From: JAAFHB01 sp038236995
Lineage (GTDB): Bacteria > Bacteroidota > Bacteroidia > Bacteroidales > Prolixibacteraceae
DNA length: 64,000 nucleotides
Assembly (NCBI GenBank): GCA_038236995.1
Contig: JBBRZE010000015.1
Coordinates: forward strand, 1-64,000
Reading direction: 5' to 3'
The position numbers were made by a program, and so were the translations under genes. The stretch's first letter is position 1, and each line of letters starts with the position of its first letter. The notes beneath the pieces were generated by a model. That model searched no databases and had not been told where the DNA came from. It saw nothing but the letters and a program-made list of their open reading frames with translations. Positions 1-8,490 of the stretch are shown here, in pieces.

Positions 1-18
1 AGTGTTTTAACGTTGTTT

Positions 19-945
19 TTATCTGCCACCATTTTGTTGAATTGAAACTAGTCTTGCAATAAATTTTTTCATTTTGATCTGCGCAATAAAAAGACCGGCA
101 ATCACAACCGCAATTCCGACCATTTTTCTGAAGGTGAGCGGTTCCCCGAGGATGTACCATGCGAATATAGCGGTTAAAACCGGAATAATGTTGATGAAAA
201 TATTGGCACCATTGATCCCGAGGTTTTTAACGCTGTAAGCGTATAGTATAAAGGCAATGCACGAAGCAAACACCGCAAGTTTTACGATGGCAATAAATGC
301 AGGAAGGTTAAATGAAGTGGTTAGCAATGTTTTGCTTTCGAAAATTAGCCAGAAAGGGAGAAAGAAAAAAATCCCTATAAAATTCTGGTAGGTGATGATT
401 GTTGTGGTATTATAATTGTTCGACAGGTTCTTAAGAACTACGGTATACCCAATTGCAGAGAAAACGGCCAGAAATTCAAGCCCGATTCCAAGAGGTGAGG
501 TAATGAAGTTGACGGAATCATCAAAAACAACGATCCCAACACCAATGAACGAAAGGAGAATCCCGATAAGGTTACGCAGCGATAGCTTTTCACCATGGTA
601 TCGCGAAGCCGCCAACGGCGAGAAAAGCGGAATCGTGGCGATAATGATGGCACCCATTGTACTTGAAACATACATTAAACCAAAGCTTTCGCCCATAAAA
701 TAGAGGAACGGTTCGAAAAATGCGAGTAGCAGAAAAGTGCCATAATCTTTTTTTTCAACTTTCACCAGTTTCCCAATCATCAGACCATAAGACATCATCA
801 GTAATGAGGCAATTATCAGCCTGAAAAATACAGTGGTAAGCGGACCATAGGCCACGTAAACTTCTTTCACCCAGACAAATGAAAATGCCCAGAAAACCAT
901 GGCAAAAACTACTGCCAGATAAACAATCCCTTTTTTTTGCCCCAT
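19..945 (-). CDS. EamA/DMT-family membrane transporter
   Basis: This is a 308-residue hydrophobic protein with about ten predicted membrane segments in two similar halves, the architecture of drug/metabolite transporters (EamA domains). Such proteins usually export small metabolites across the inner membrane, but the substrate cannot be read from sequence. Visible features are the first helix after MGQKKGIVYL and the C-terminal half ending in a Lys/Arg-rich cytoplasmic tail. The frame stays open up to an ATG at 1032, but I chose the ATG at 945. The extra 29 residues are Cys/Ser/Asn-rich and unlike a transporter N-terminus, and a Bacteroidota -7 box (962-969) lies inside that extension. The gene appears monocistronic. 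Family call is firm; function is not. Confidence 0.85.
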   Translation of the reverse strand: MGQKKGIVYLAVVFAMVFWAFSFVWVKEVYVAYGPLTTVFFRLIIASLLMMSYGLMIGKLVKVEKKDYGTFLLLAFFEPFLYFMGESFGLMYVSSTMGAIIIATIPLFSPLAASRYHGEKLSLRNLIGILLSFIGVGIVVFDDSVNFITSPLGIGLEFLAVFSAIGYTVVLKNLSNNYNTTTIITYQNFIGIFFFLPFWLIFESKTLLTTSFNLPAFIAIVKLAVFASCIAFILYAYSVKNLGINGANIFINIIPVLTAIFAWYILGEPLTFRKMVGIAVVIAGLFIAQIKMKKFIARLVSIQQNGGR

Positions 946-1293
946 ATTAAATTTTGAGCTGCAAAAGTAGGATAAATTACTCAGAGAACCATCGGAATTG
1001 TTTGCCGCACAACAGATACCGCCAGTTCCCAAAATGGTTTAAAGCAAAAGAAGGTTCTTTGTCAAAAAGTTAAATTAAGCGGCGGGCAGATTAAAATTGG
1101 CAACTGGCAGAGCGTGCTCCTTACGTAAAAAAGCGCTTTAGACACCTAATTGAGTCTCGTTGAAGGTTTTATGGGATATGCACACCGTGACAGATTCCGC
1201 AAAGCAAGTAGCCAGATGCCAATTGCTTACTACCTAACTTTAGAATATAAAAATACAATATTAAGGGATAAACTTTGATGATCCAATTTAAGA
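946..1293. other. Intergenic stretch with no recognised gene
   Basis: Apart from the candidate -7 box for the transporter, I see no gene, no strong hairpin and no repeat here. Short open frames carry no recognisable motif. It separates two minus-strand genes, so the downstream gene's terminator could lie here, but no convincing stem followed by a T-run is visible. Confidence 0.5.
962..969 (-). promoter_or_regulatory. Candidate -7 box for the DMT transporter gene
   Basis: Read on the minus strand this is TACTTTTG, matching the Bacteroidota primary sigma factor -7 consensus TAnnTTTG. It lies 17 bases upstream of the ATG at 945, so the untranslated leader would be very short. I see no clear TTG at the expected -33 distance. 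It supports the downstream start codon. Confidence 0.4.
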
Positions 1294-2109
1294 CTATTTA
1301 TTCAGAATTTTGTTTAAAAACAGCATCATATCATTCCATGAGTCAGAGTCAGCCTTTTCATTGTATTCAATGGGCATATTAAACTGTTTTCCTATTTTTG
1401 TTGCATCAGGATTGGTGAATGCATGTGTCGCATTTGGATATACAATGAATTTATATTCAGCGCCAATCGAATCAAGTTGATGCTTAAATGAGTTGATATC
1501 ATTTTCGGAAACAAACTTGTCATTTCCACCATGACAAACCAGAATTTTGGCTTTTAATAAATCTTTATTAGCCGGTACGCCTGCAAGCCCGCCATGAAAA
1601 CTTACAACTCCCTTTAAATCTACCCCCAACTTGGCTGAATTCAAAACCACAGAACCTCCAAAACAATAGCCAATTGCAAAAATATTTTGGTCATCAGTTT
1701 GTTTGTATTCCTTTATTTTGGCAAGCGCTGCTTCAAGGCGCGTTTTCGACAACTGAGGATCTTTGTAAAACGGAGTTGCAAGCTCCTGCGCTTCTGTTGG
1801 GTTCGCGGCGATCTTTCCGTCTCCGTACATATCGACGGCCATGGCAATATATCTAAGTTCTGCCAGTTTTCTTGCCCGCATCACTGGATAATCGGTTAAT
1901 CCCCACCATTCGTGAACGACCAAAACAGCTGGTCTTTTTCCTTTCTGGTTTTCATCATAAACGATAGTTCCATTAAAAACCTTATCGCCGATCGAGTAGG
2001 TCACTTTCTCTTCTTTTATTTTGGAAGAAAGTTTTTTTTGCCCAAAGCTAGCACTTACTGTGACCATGGAAATTAATATTACTGATAGAATAACACTATT
2101 AGTTTTCAT
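1294..2109 (-). CDS. Dienelactone hydrolase family protein, exported
   Basis: This 271-residue alpha/beta hydrolase belongs to the dienelactone hydrolase family. It shows the nucleophile motif GYCFGGS (Cys149 rather than the usual Ser), an Asp in GGNDKF (Asp197) and His in NATHAF (His229), forming a Cys-Asp-His triad. Glu67 in VVHEWWGL fits the glutamate that interacts with the cysteine in this family. Residues 1-23 form a signal peptide ending near SASFGQ, so the protein is probably periplasmic or lipid-free outer-envelope. The start was set at the ATG at 2109; the upstream ATG at 2175 would add a second hydrophobic stretch before the signal peptide. Such enzymes hydrolyse lactones or small esters; the physiological substrate is unknown. 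Confidence 0.85.
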   Translation of the reverse strand: MKTNSVILSVILISMVTVSASFGQKKLSSKIKEEKVTYSIGDKVFNGTIVYDENQKGKRPAVLVVHEWWGLTDYPVMRARKLAELRYIAMAVDMYGDGKIAANPTEAQELATPFYKDPQLSKTRLEAALAKIKEYKQTDDQNIFAIGYCFGGSVVLNSAKLGVDLKGVVSFHGGLAGVPANKDLLKAKILVCHGGNDKFVSENDINSFKHQLDSIGAEYKFIVYPNATHAFTNPDATKIGKQFNMPIEYNEKADSDSWNDMMLFLNKILNK

Positions 2110-2581
2110 TGTATTATTGTTTAAATGGTTAAAATCATTTTTATTAAACGCTATGACTAAAAAAAGGTTTAGCAATTAAATTTATAATCAGTTCTTTATT
2201 TGTTTATCTGCTGTTATACGCCCACTATTTTCTAAATAGCAGAAATATCTAAAAACTCAGTACTTTATTTGTAACCAAAAATTTATAGCAACGTTTAGAA
2301 TGTCGAATGAAAAATAATCAGATAAAATGTCGTTGATATCTGGTGCAAATGTGCAGGTTGAACAAAATTGAACCTTAAACCCAAGAATCGGGGACTGATT
2401 TTGTCAAACCTGAAATCCGAGATTGTGCAAACAGAATTTCCTGAGACCTGTCAGGCATTTGTTTGTTAAACTGAAAGTTATGCAGATTTATAATTTTAGG
2501 GGGGAGCCCAAAACCCTTAAAAGAGTAGGCTGTGGTTAGCCGAAAACACATTCCAGAGTAGGCAAAATTAAAATATCTAAT
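2110..2581. other. Divergent intergenic region with short direct repeat
   Basis: This 472-bp AT-rich spacer separates the minus-strand hydrolase from the plus-strand protease. No gene is visible. A 9-bp direct repeat AGAGTAGGC occurs at 2522-2530 and 2555-2563, just ahead of the protease start, with a small GGCT/AGCC hairpin between the copies. A run of six G at about 2499-2504 is unusual for this AT-rich DNA. No clear TAnnTTTG box was found for the protease. Confidence 0.4.
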
Positions 2582-4270
2582 ATGGCAAAATTAAAAATTG
2601 CAGAACTGGCAAAAAAACTATTAGATTCTAACGCGAGATGGACACCCAGAGAGAATCCGATAAGTCTTTTGAAAGTTGAGAAGGTGAAGGCGATGCTAAG
2701 TCAGGCTGAACCAACAATTACGGCAGCAGCTAACTTAACTGCGGCTGTTGCTGCTCCGATTGCAGGGTTTTCCCCGGCAATAGACTGGCGAAATCATAAT
2801 GGTAACTTTGTCACAGGGGTTAAAAACCAATTTTCCTGTGGATCCTGTGTTTCTTTTTGTACGGTGGCCGTAACTGAATCTATGGCAGCGATCGAAAAAG
2901 GTCAATTGCTGGATCTTTCAGAAGCCGATCAGCACTTTTGTTCTTCGCATGGTGCAAATTGTGGCGGATGGGATGCGTCAAGTGGATTCAATCAAATCAA
3001 GAGCAGGGGTGTATGCAGTGAGGTGAGCTTTCCATATGCGACAGCTTTCCCAAATAACGATCCCGGTTACTATTGGACGCATAATGCTCCTCCTAATCCT
3101 GTGTGCCGCGTTGACCCCGACAGAAATTCGAGTGTAGTTAAAATAACAAATATTTTTAACATGGGCAGCAATCAAACAGCTGTTAAAAATTATTTAACCA
3201 CAACAGGTCCGGTTTCGTGTTCATTTGCTGTTTATGAAGACTTTCAAAGCTATGGTTCCGGGGTTTATCACCACCTAAATGGTGTATTGTTGGGATATCA
3301 TTGCATTGAAGTGATTGGATATTCAGAAGCAGGTCAATATTGGATTTGCAAAAATTCCTGGGGTACTGGCTGGGGATTGTCAGGGTATTTAAATATTGCT
3401 TATGGTGAATGCAATATAGATGTCTATGACAAGGTTGGTGCAACCGGAGTTGTATTACCTGCACCTCCGCACGGATGGTATGGCTATGAAAATTTGGGAG
3501 GCCTAATTACATCAAAACCAAATGCTACGAGTTGGTCTGCAAACAGGATTGATGTAGTTGCGCGCGGAACTGACTCTGCGGTATACCACAAATGGTGGGA
3601 TGGCTCTTATTGGAACGGGTGGGAGTCATTAGGTGGTCTGATTCAGGATGCACCTGCAATTTGCTCCTGGGGTAATGGCCGGCTTGACATTTTTGCCGTC
3701 GGCTTGAATCACCACTTGTTTCATAAATGGTATCAGGGTGGCTGGAGCGCATGGGAAGACCTTGGCGGACTTTTATCATCCGAGCCGGCATGCGTTAGCT
3801 GGGGTCCGAACCGCATTGATATCTTTGCCCGCGGAATGAATTCTTCGATGTGGCATTTATGGTGGGATGGTGCATGGCATGGATGGGAAGATCTGGGAGG
3901 TATCATTACCTCTGCTCCTGCTGTCTCATCATGGTCTTCGGGCAGATTGGATTGTTTTGCACGGGGTACTAATACTCATTTATTTCATAAATGGTATCAA
4001 AATGGTTGGAGTAATTGGGAGGATTTGGGATCTGGTTTATATGACAATCCAGGAGCTGTTTCATGGGGGCCCAACCGAATTGATGTATTCTTCCCTGGTG
4101 ATCACTATAATATGATGCATAAATGGTGGGATGGTACCCAATGGAGTGGCGATGAGAATTTAGGAGGAATTCTTTCTTCCGGAGTTGGAGTTTCCAGCTG
4201 GGGATTGGGACGTATTGATTGTTTTGTCGAAGGAACCGATTCTTCGATGTATCATAAATGGTATCAATAA
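2582..4270 (+). CDS. Papain-like (C1) cysteine protease with C-terminal DUF346/PLL-like propeller repeats
   Basis: This 562-residue protein has two parts. Residues about 65-290 form a papain-family peptidase: oxyanion Gln83 and catalytic Cys89 in QFSCGSCVSF, His240 in GYHCIEVIGY and Asn258 in CKNSWGTGWG. The Trp that normally follows the catalytic Cys is Val. Residues 1-64 lack a signal peptide and look like a short pro-region (NARWTPRENPISLL), followed by an Ala-rich linker. Residues 298-562 hold six repeats of about 44-47 residues with the pattern W-x-LGG, SW-x3-R(I/L)D-x-F, HKW, as in DUF346 repeats and Photorhabdus PLL-type fucose lectins. There is no type IX C-terminal domain, so the export route is unclear. 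The next gene encodes a chagasin-like inhibitor. Protease call is firm; lectin activity is inferred. Confidence 0.88.
   Translation: MAKLKIAELAKKLLDSNARWTPRENPISLLKVEKVKAMLSQAEPTITAAANLTAAVAAPIAGFSPAIDWRNHNGNFVTGVKNQFSCGSCVSFCTVAVTESMAAIEKGQLLDLSEADQHFCSSHGANCGGWDASSGFNQIKSRGVCSEVSFPYATAFPNNDPGYYWTHNAPPNPVCRVDPDRNSSVVKITNIFNMGSNQTAVKNYLTTTGPVSCSFAVYEDFQSYGSGVYHHLNGVLLGYHCIEVIGYSEAGQYWICKNSWGTGWGLSGYLNIAYGECNIDVYDKVGATGVVLPAPPHGWYGYENLGGLITSKPNATSWSANRIDVVARGTDSAVYHKWWDGSYWNGWESLGGLIQDAPAICSWGNGRLDIFAVGLNHHLFHKWYQGGWSAWEDLGGLLSSEPACVSWGPNRIDIFARGMNSSMWHLWWDGAWHGWEDLGGIITSAPAVSSWSSGRLDCFARGTNTHLFHKWYQNGWSNWEDLGSGLYDNPGAVSWGPNRIDVFFPGDHYNMMHKWWDGTQWSGDENLGGILSSGVGVSSWGLGRIDCFVEGTDSSMYHKWYQ
3470..4267 (+). 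repeat. Six coding repeats of the DUF346/PLL-like propeller
   Basis: The C-terminal 265 codons of the protease gene consist of six units of roughly 132-141 bp. Units alternate between two types: odd units end HKWWDG or HLWWDG and carry NRID, while even units end HKWYQ and carry GR(L/I)D. The array is therefore three copies of a two-unit module, a sign of stepwise duplication. The N-terminal GYENLGG strand matches the part missing after the last HKWYQ, consistent with ring closure of a propeller. Confidence 0.75.
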
Positions 4271-4283
4271 ACTAATGTTTAGT

Positions 4284-4320
4284 TTTGGATGGCATTTACT
4301 TTTTGTAAATGCCATCCAAA
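4284..4320 (+). terminator. Perfect 16-bp hairpin between protease and inhibitor genes
   Basis: TTTGGATGGCATTTAC at 4284-4299 is exactly complementary to 4305-4320, with a TTTTT loop. The following bases (taatatttta) are only weakly T-rich. It could be a terminator for the protease, an attenuator before the inhibitor gene, or an mRNA-stabilising 3' end. It sits 13 bases after the protease stop and 12 bases before the inhibitor start. Confidence 0.6.
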
Positions 4321-4332
4321 TAATATTTTAAG

Positions 4333-4767
4333 ATGAATATTAGATATTCGTATTTTTTGTCAATTTTGGTTACATTTATGGTTTCCGGCTTTTTGAAGGC
4401 GCATGAATTCTATTATTTCACAAATTGCGATCAAACGAAAATCAGTTCACCTATGGATAATCAAATTGTTGAAACCAGAACGATAAGACCTTTGGAAGTA
4501 TTTAAAATTGAACTTGAGAGCAGAGGTTCATTGGGCTTGCAGCTATTATTTAAAATGGATATTGATTCAATTGTTGAAGTGAAAAGGGTTGAACCGATAA
4601 TCAATCAAGTTAATCCGCCTCGCCCCGGTGATTCGATTGGTGCTTTTTTCGAAATCAGGGCGCTTAAAAATGGGATAGTTAAAATCACCTTTTATGAAAC
4701 CCAACCCTGGAATAAAGATTTTAAAGATATTATTCAAAAAGAAATCAATGTGGAGGTAGTTGAATAG
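4333..4767 (+). CDS. Small exported protein resembling chagasin-type (I42) cysteine protease inhibitors
   Basis: This is a 144-residue protein with a signal peptide (about residues 1-23, ending FLKAHE). The mature part shows the order of elements seen in chagasin-family inhibitors: a first loop ending in Gly after a beta strand (FKIELESRGSLG, where the family has NPTTG), a Gly-containing second loop (RPGDSIGAFFEIRALKNG, where the family has GxGG and then a xxxFxxKAxxxG strand), and a third loop QPWNKD where the family has RPW. All three loops diverge from consensus, so this is a structural-order match and not a clear motif hit. The position, 62 bp after a papain-like protease, supports the reading, because I42 inhibitors block C1 proteases. 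Its likely role is to protect the cell envelope from the neighbouring enzyme. Alternative: an unrelated beta-rich envelope protein. Confidence 0.55.
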   Translation: MNIRYSYFLSILVTFMVSGFLKAHEFYYFTNCDQTKISSPMDNQIVETRTIRPLEVFKIELESRGSLGLQLLFKMDIDSIVEVKRVEPIINQVNPPRPGDSIGAFFEIRALKNGIVKITFYETQPWNKDFKDIIQKEINVEVVE

Positions 4768-4883
4768 TCTCTGCTTCTCTCTGAGATTTTAAGGGAAATG
4801 ATTTCAGTATTGTGTGATTTTAGGTTGAGCAATGGTTTTCAAACTACAATAAATCAGTGGCAATAATCATAAAGAAAAAAGCT

Positions 4884-5888
4884 ATGACAGACAGAAGGAT
4901 GTTTCTAAAATCGATTGCAGGAGTAACTGCCGGTTTAACATTGGGAGGTGCAACCCCCGCGTTTAAAAGTGAAAGTGACCGTTTGGGTGAAGTACTTCCA
5001 AAACGGAAACTTGGCCGGACGAAAGAATATGTAACCATGCTTGGAACCGGAGGTTATCATGTTGGCTGGACCACAGAACGCGATGCACAGGAGGTAGTTG
5101 AAGCTGCTCTTGAAGGTGGTGTCCGGTTTTTCGATACTGCTGAAAGTTATGCCGATGGAACAAGTGAAGTGCGGTATGGTAAATACCTGACGCCAAAATA
5201 TCGCGATCTGATTTTTTTGACAAGCAAATCTACAGGCAAAGACGCAAAAGCCGTGAGGGAGCATTTGGAAGGAACATTGCGGAGACTCAATACCGATCAT
5301 CTTGATTTGTATCAGGTTCATGCTATTTCAACACCCGAAGATGTTGACAGTCGGATTCAGTTAGGCGTTCTGGAAGTTTTGTTAAAGGCCAAAGAGGAAG
5401 GAAAAATCAGGTATCTTGGATTTACCGGCCACCAGAATCCTTTTGCCCATGCACGAATGCTCGAAAGAACCAACGAAAGCGATATTTTCGATTCTGTATT
5501 AATGCCTGTGAATGTATTGGACCAGTCTTATTTCAGTTTTACACAAAATATCATGTCCAAAGCTTTGGAAAAAAATATGGGAATTTGTGCTATAAAATCA
5601 CTGGCAGACGGTCGGTTTTTCGCGAAGAAAGAGCAGGCTGGTTGGATATCTGAAGATCCACTGATCCCAAACTATCTGAGTATTAAAGAAGCGATGCATT
5701 TTGTATGGTCTCTGCCGGTTTCCGTTTTAATTTCGGGGAATGAAAATGCGACCTTCATGCGTGAAAAAATAGCCCTTGCCCGCTCGTTTACCAAACTTAC
5801 GGAAGAACAAAAGATCGCCTTGATTGATAAGGTAAAAGATATTGCACTCACTGGTAAAGTTGAATACTTTAAAAAGAAGGAGAGCTGA
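4884..5888 (+). CDS. Aldo/keto reductase with Tat-type signal
   Basis: This 334-residue NAD(P)H-dependent oxidoreductase of the aldo/keto reductase superfamily has a visible catalytic tetrad: Asp84 and Tyr89 (FFDTAESYADG), Lys115 (LTSKS) and His146 (YQVHAI). The N-terminus DRRMFLKSIAG followed by a hydrophobic Gly/Ala stretch is a twin-arginine signal, so the enzyme is probably folded with cofactor and then exported. The start was placed at the ATG at 4884 because the upstream alternative (4857) is a GTG and adds nothing conserved. Substrate is unknown. The gene is followed by the YyaL-like gene on the same strand after 94 bp, with no clear shared operon signal. Confidence 0.88.
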   Translation: MTDRRMFLKSIAGVTAGLTLGGATPAFKSESDRLGEVLPKRKLGRTKEYVTMLGTGGYHVGWTTERDAQEVVEAALEGGVRFFDTAESYADGTSEVRYGKYLTPKYRDLIFLTSKSTGKDAKAVREHLEGTLRRLNTDHLDLYQVHAISTPEDVDSRIQLGVLEVLLKAKEEGKIRYLGFTGHQNPFAHARMLERTNESDIFDSVLMPVNVLDQSYFSFTQNIMSKALEKNMGICAIKSLADGRFFAKKEQAGWISEDPLIPNYLSIKEAMHFVWSLPVSVLISGNENATFMREKIALARSFTKLTEEQKIALIDKVKDIALTGKVEYFKKKES

Positions 5889-5982
5889 TTTGACAGATTA
5901 GCAGCGTGAAGAATGAAAATTAGGCATTCTGCACAAAACATTTCCACTGCAAACCATTCTCCATCTGGTTTGTTCTTTCTGT

Positions 5983-8001
5983 ATGAACAAACAAAATCGA
6001 TTATCTCAGGCAAGCAGTCCTTATCTACGGCAACATGCTGACAATCCTGTGGATTGGTACGAATGGGGTGAAGAGGCTTTGTCGAAGGCCAAAAAAGAAA
6101 ACAAACCACTGATTATCAGTATTGGTTATGCTGCATGTCACTGGTGTCATGTGATGGCGCACGAATCGTTTTCAGACAAGGAGATTGCTAAATTTATGAA
6201 TTCCCATTTTGTCTGTATAAAAGTTGATCGGGAAGAACGTCCTGACATCGACCGCATCTATATGGAGGCAGCTCAATTGTTGTCCGGACGAGGGGGCTGG
6301 CCGCTTAATGCATTTGCGTTACCCGACGGAAGACCTTTTTATGCTGCCACCTACTTCCCTCCCGATAATTGGATGGATGCACTTCATCAACTTAGACATT
6401 TATTTCAAAACGAATACCCGCAGGTTTTACAGGCAGCAACGTCGCTAACTGAAGGAATTCAGGCAAATCCTTTTCCCGGAATATCGGATTCGAAGCCATT
6501 TGCGTCCAACGATTATCTAGCCGCCTATGAAAATCAAATCAATAGAATCGATTTTGAGTTCGGTGGATATGCCGGTGCACCTAAGTTTATGATGCCGGCA
6601 GGTCTTGAATTTCTCCTTCAATATCACTACCTGACAGGAGATCAGAAAGCGCTCGATGCGGTCACGATTACACTTGATGCGATGGCAAAAGGGGGAATTT
6701 TCGATCAGGTTGGTGGTGGCTTTTCCCGTTATTCCACCGATCAATACTGGAAAGTGCCCCATTTTGAGAAAATGCTTTACGACAATGCCCAGTTAATCAC
6801 GCTTTATGCTCATGCTTATCAATTGACAAACAAACCACTTTATGCTGAAATTGTCGAGCAAACGATCGAATTTACAGAGCGTGAACTGCAGCATTCTGAA
6901 GGAGGTTTTTATGCTTCGATTGACGCTGACAGTGAACACGAAGAGGGGAAGTTTTATGTCTGGTCGAAGCAGGATGTTGAATCAGTTTTAGATCCGGCAA
7001 CTGCTGAAATTGTTCTTCGTTTTTACCAGATATCCGATTATGGAAATTGGGAAAAGGGAAAGAACATCCTGCATTACAAGGATAACAAAGTTACGTTTGC
7101 CAGAGAAAATGGAATGTCAGTCATTGAATTAAACGCTATTTTGCAAACAGCTACCAAATCTTTGCTCGAACAACGCAACAACCGTATTCGTCCTGCAACA
7201 GACGATAAAATTCTTACCTCATGGAATGCCTTGATGATATCAGGCTATGTGAATGCCTTTAGAGCGCTTGGTAACGAGCAGCTTCTGAAAGGTGCCATCA
7301 GTACTGCCCGTTTTCTGGAAACCAATATGCTAAGGGATAACGGACTTCTTTTTCGTGTTTACAAGGATGGAAAAGTAAGTACAGAAGCATTTTTGGATGA
7401 CTATGCACTCCTGACTGATGCTTATATCAGTCTGTATGAAGTTACTTTTGATCTGCATTGGCTGCAACTGAGTCAGCTTTTGACAGGGTATGTTTTAAAT
7501 CATTTCGCTGATACTGAGAATCAACTATTTTTCTATACTTCGGACAAGGCAGAAAACCTGATAGCCCGCAAACACGAGATTTCAGACAATGTAATTCCGG
7601 CTTCCAATTCAGTTTTTGCACATGTGCTGTTTAAATTGGGAATCCTGTTGGAAAAGGCCGATTACACACAAATGGCAAACGAAATGCTTTTCAAAATACG
7701 ACGTGAAACCGTTCAGCAAGGTGCTTATTATTCCAATTGGGCAATGCTTTTGGGCAAAATGGTATTCCCAACCTTTGAAGTATCAATACTCGGCGAAAAT
7801 GCAGTGCCATTCAACCTCGAAATGCAGAAAAAGTATTTGCCAACGGCTGTTTTTGCCGGAGGAATAAACGATAACCTGCCGCTACTTCACAATCGTTTAG
7901 TCGAAAGCGAAACAGTGATCTATGTTTGTCAAAACAAAACTTGTAACAGTCCGGTCTTTTCTGCATTTGCTGCATTGGAATTGATAAAAGCTGATTTTTA
8001 A
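5983..8001 (+). CDS. YyaL/SPATA20-like protein: thioredoxin-like domain plus alpha/alpha-barrel
   Basis: This 672-residue protein belongs to the COG1331 (YyaL, DUF255) family. The N-terminal 160 residues form a thioredoxin-like domain with the family's CHWCHVM motif (Cys52, Cys55), preceded by the signature SPYLRQHADNPVDWYEW. The remainder resembles a six-hairpin glycosidase-like barrel, with blocks such as GGFSRYSTD, WKVPHFEKMLYDNAQL and DDKILTSWN, all typical of the family. There is no signal peptide, so it is cytoplasmic. The biochemical activity of the family is not established. Length is normal. A start at 5983 places the conserved SPYL block about ten residues in, as in homologues. Confidence 0.92.
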   Translation: MNKQNRLSQASSPYLRQHADNPVDWYEWGEEALSKAKKENKPLIISIGYAACHWCHVMAHESFSDKEIAKFMNSHFVCIKVDREERPDIDRIYMEAAQLLSGRGGWPLNAFALPDGRPFYAATYFPPDNWMDALHQLRHLFQNEYPQVLQAATSLTEGIQANPFPGISDSKPFASNDYLAAYENQINRIDFEFGGYAGAPKFMMPAGLEFLLQYHYLTGDQKALDAVTITLDAMAKGGIFDQVGGGFSRYSTDQYWKVPHFEKMLYDNAQLITLYAHAYQLTNKPLYAEIVEQTIEFTERELQHSEGGFYASIDADSEHEEGKFYVWSKQDVESVLDPATAEIVLRFYQISDYGNWEKGKNILHYKDNKVTFARENGMSVIELNAILQTATKSLLEQRNNRIRPATDDKILTSWNALMISGYVNAFRALGNEQLLKGAISTARFLETNMLRDNGLLFRVYKDGKVSTEAFLDDYALLTDAYISLYEVTFDLHWLQLSQLLTGYVLNHFADTENQLFFYTSDKAENLIARKHEISDNVIPASNSVFAHVLFKLGILLEKADYTQMANEMLFKIRRETVQQGAYYSNWAMLLGKMVFPTFEVSILGENAVPFNLEMQKKYLPTAVFAGGINDNLPLLHNRLVESETVIYVCQNKTCNSPVFSAFAALELIKADF

Positions 8002-8075
8002 TGCTGTTTTCGTTAAATAAAGTTAATACATTAATTACTGTTTAAATCTTCACGATTCCTTCATTTTCGGGAGTT

Positions 8076-8083
8076 TACATTTG
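8076..8083 (+). promoter_or_regulatory. Candidate -7 box for the Lys-rich peptide gene
   Basis: TACATTTG fits the Bacteroidota -7 consensus TAnnTTTG and lies 28 bases upstream of the ATG at 8112. No clear TTG is seen at the -33 distance. Confidence 0.35.
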
Positions 8084-8111
8084 AGCCATAAACAATATAA
8101 AATTCTCGATT

Positions 8112-8315
8112 ATGAAAAAGTTAGTTCTGGTATTAAGTTTTGTATTTGCATTAGGTTTAGTTTCTGTTGACGCAATGAGCAATAAAAAAGTGATAAGTAA
8201 TCCGCCTGTAAAGAGTGAGCAGACAGCGAAAAAAGCAGTTGCAAAACCTGCAGTCAAGAAAGCGACGAAGGGGCATAAATCAACTAAAAAGGTTCAAACA
8301 ACTGTAAAGAAATAG
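8112..8315 (+). CDS. Short secreted Lys/Ala-rich basic peptide
   Basis: This is a 67-residue protein. Residues 1-21 form a signal peptide (MKKLVLVLSFVFALGLVSVDA) and the mature part is almost entirely Lys, Ala, Thr, Val and Pro, with AKKAVAKPAVKKATKGHK-type runs resembling the tails of histone H1 or nucleoid proteins. A good -7 box precedes it and a hairpin follows it, so it appears to be a stand-alone transcription unit. Function is unknown; a polycationic exported peptide could bind lipopolysaccharide, polysaccharide or extracellular DNA, but that is speculation. Confidence 0.65.
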   Translation: MKKLVLVLSFVFALGLVSVDAMSNKKVISNPPVKSEQTAKKAVAKPAVKKATKGHKSTKKVQTTVKK

Positions 8316-8333
8316 GCTGTTTTCAAAGAATAT

Positions 8334-8370
8334 AAAAAGCCTTCTCGTCGATAAAATGGGATGGCTTTTT
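8334..8370 (+). terminator. Putative terminator after the basic peptide gene
   Basis: AAAAAGCC at 8334-8341 pairs with GGCTTTTT at 8363-8370, with partial pairing inside the arms and a T-run at the 3' end. It is 19 bases downstream of the stop codon. Confidence 0.5.
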
Positions 8371-8490
8371 TATATGCATAAATATTGATTGAAAATTCTA
8401 TTCTTACCTGCTCCACAATTTGGAGCAAAAAGAGAATAATTTGTTTAGACGTAAATTGCTTAATTGATAATGTGTTAAATTTTCTTCCGT

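Noticed and set aside
19..1032. Longer 337-residue start for the DMT transporter
   Set aside because: The 29 extra residues are not transporter-like and overlap the candidate -7 box.
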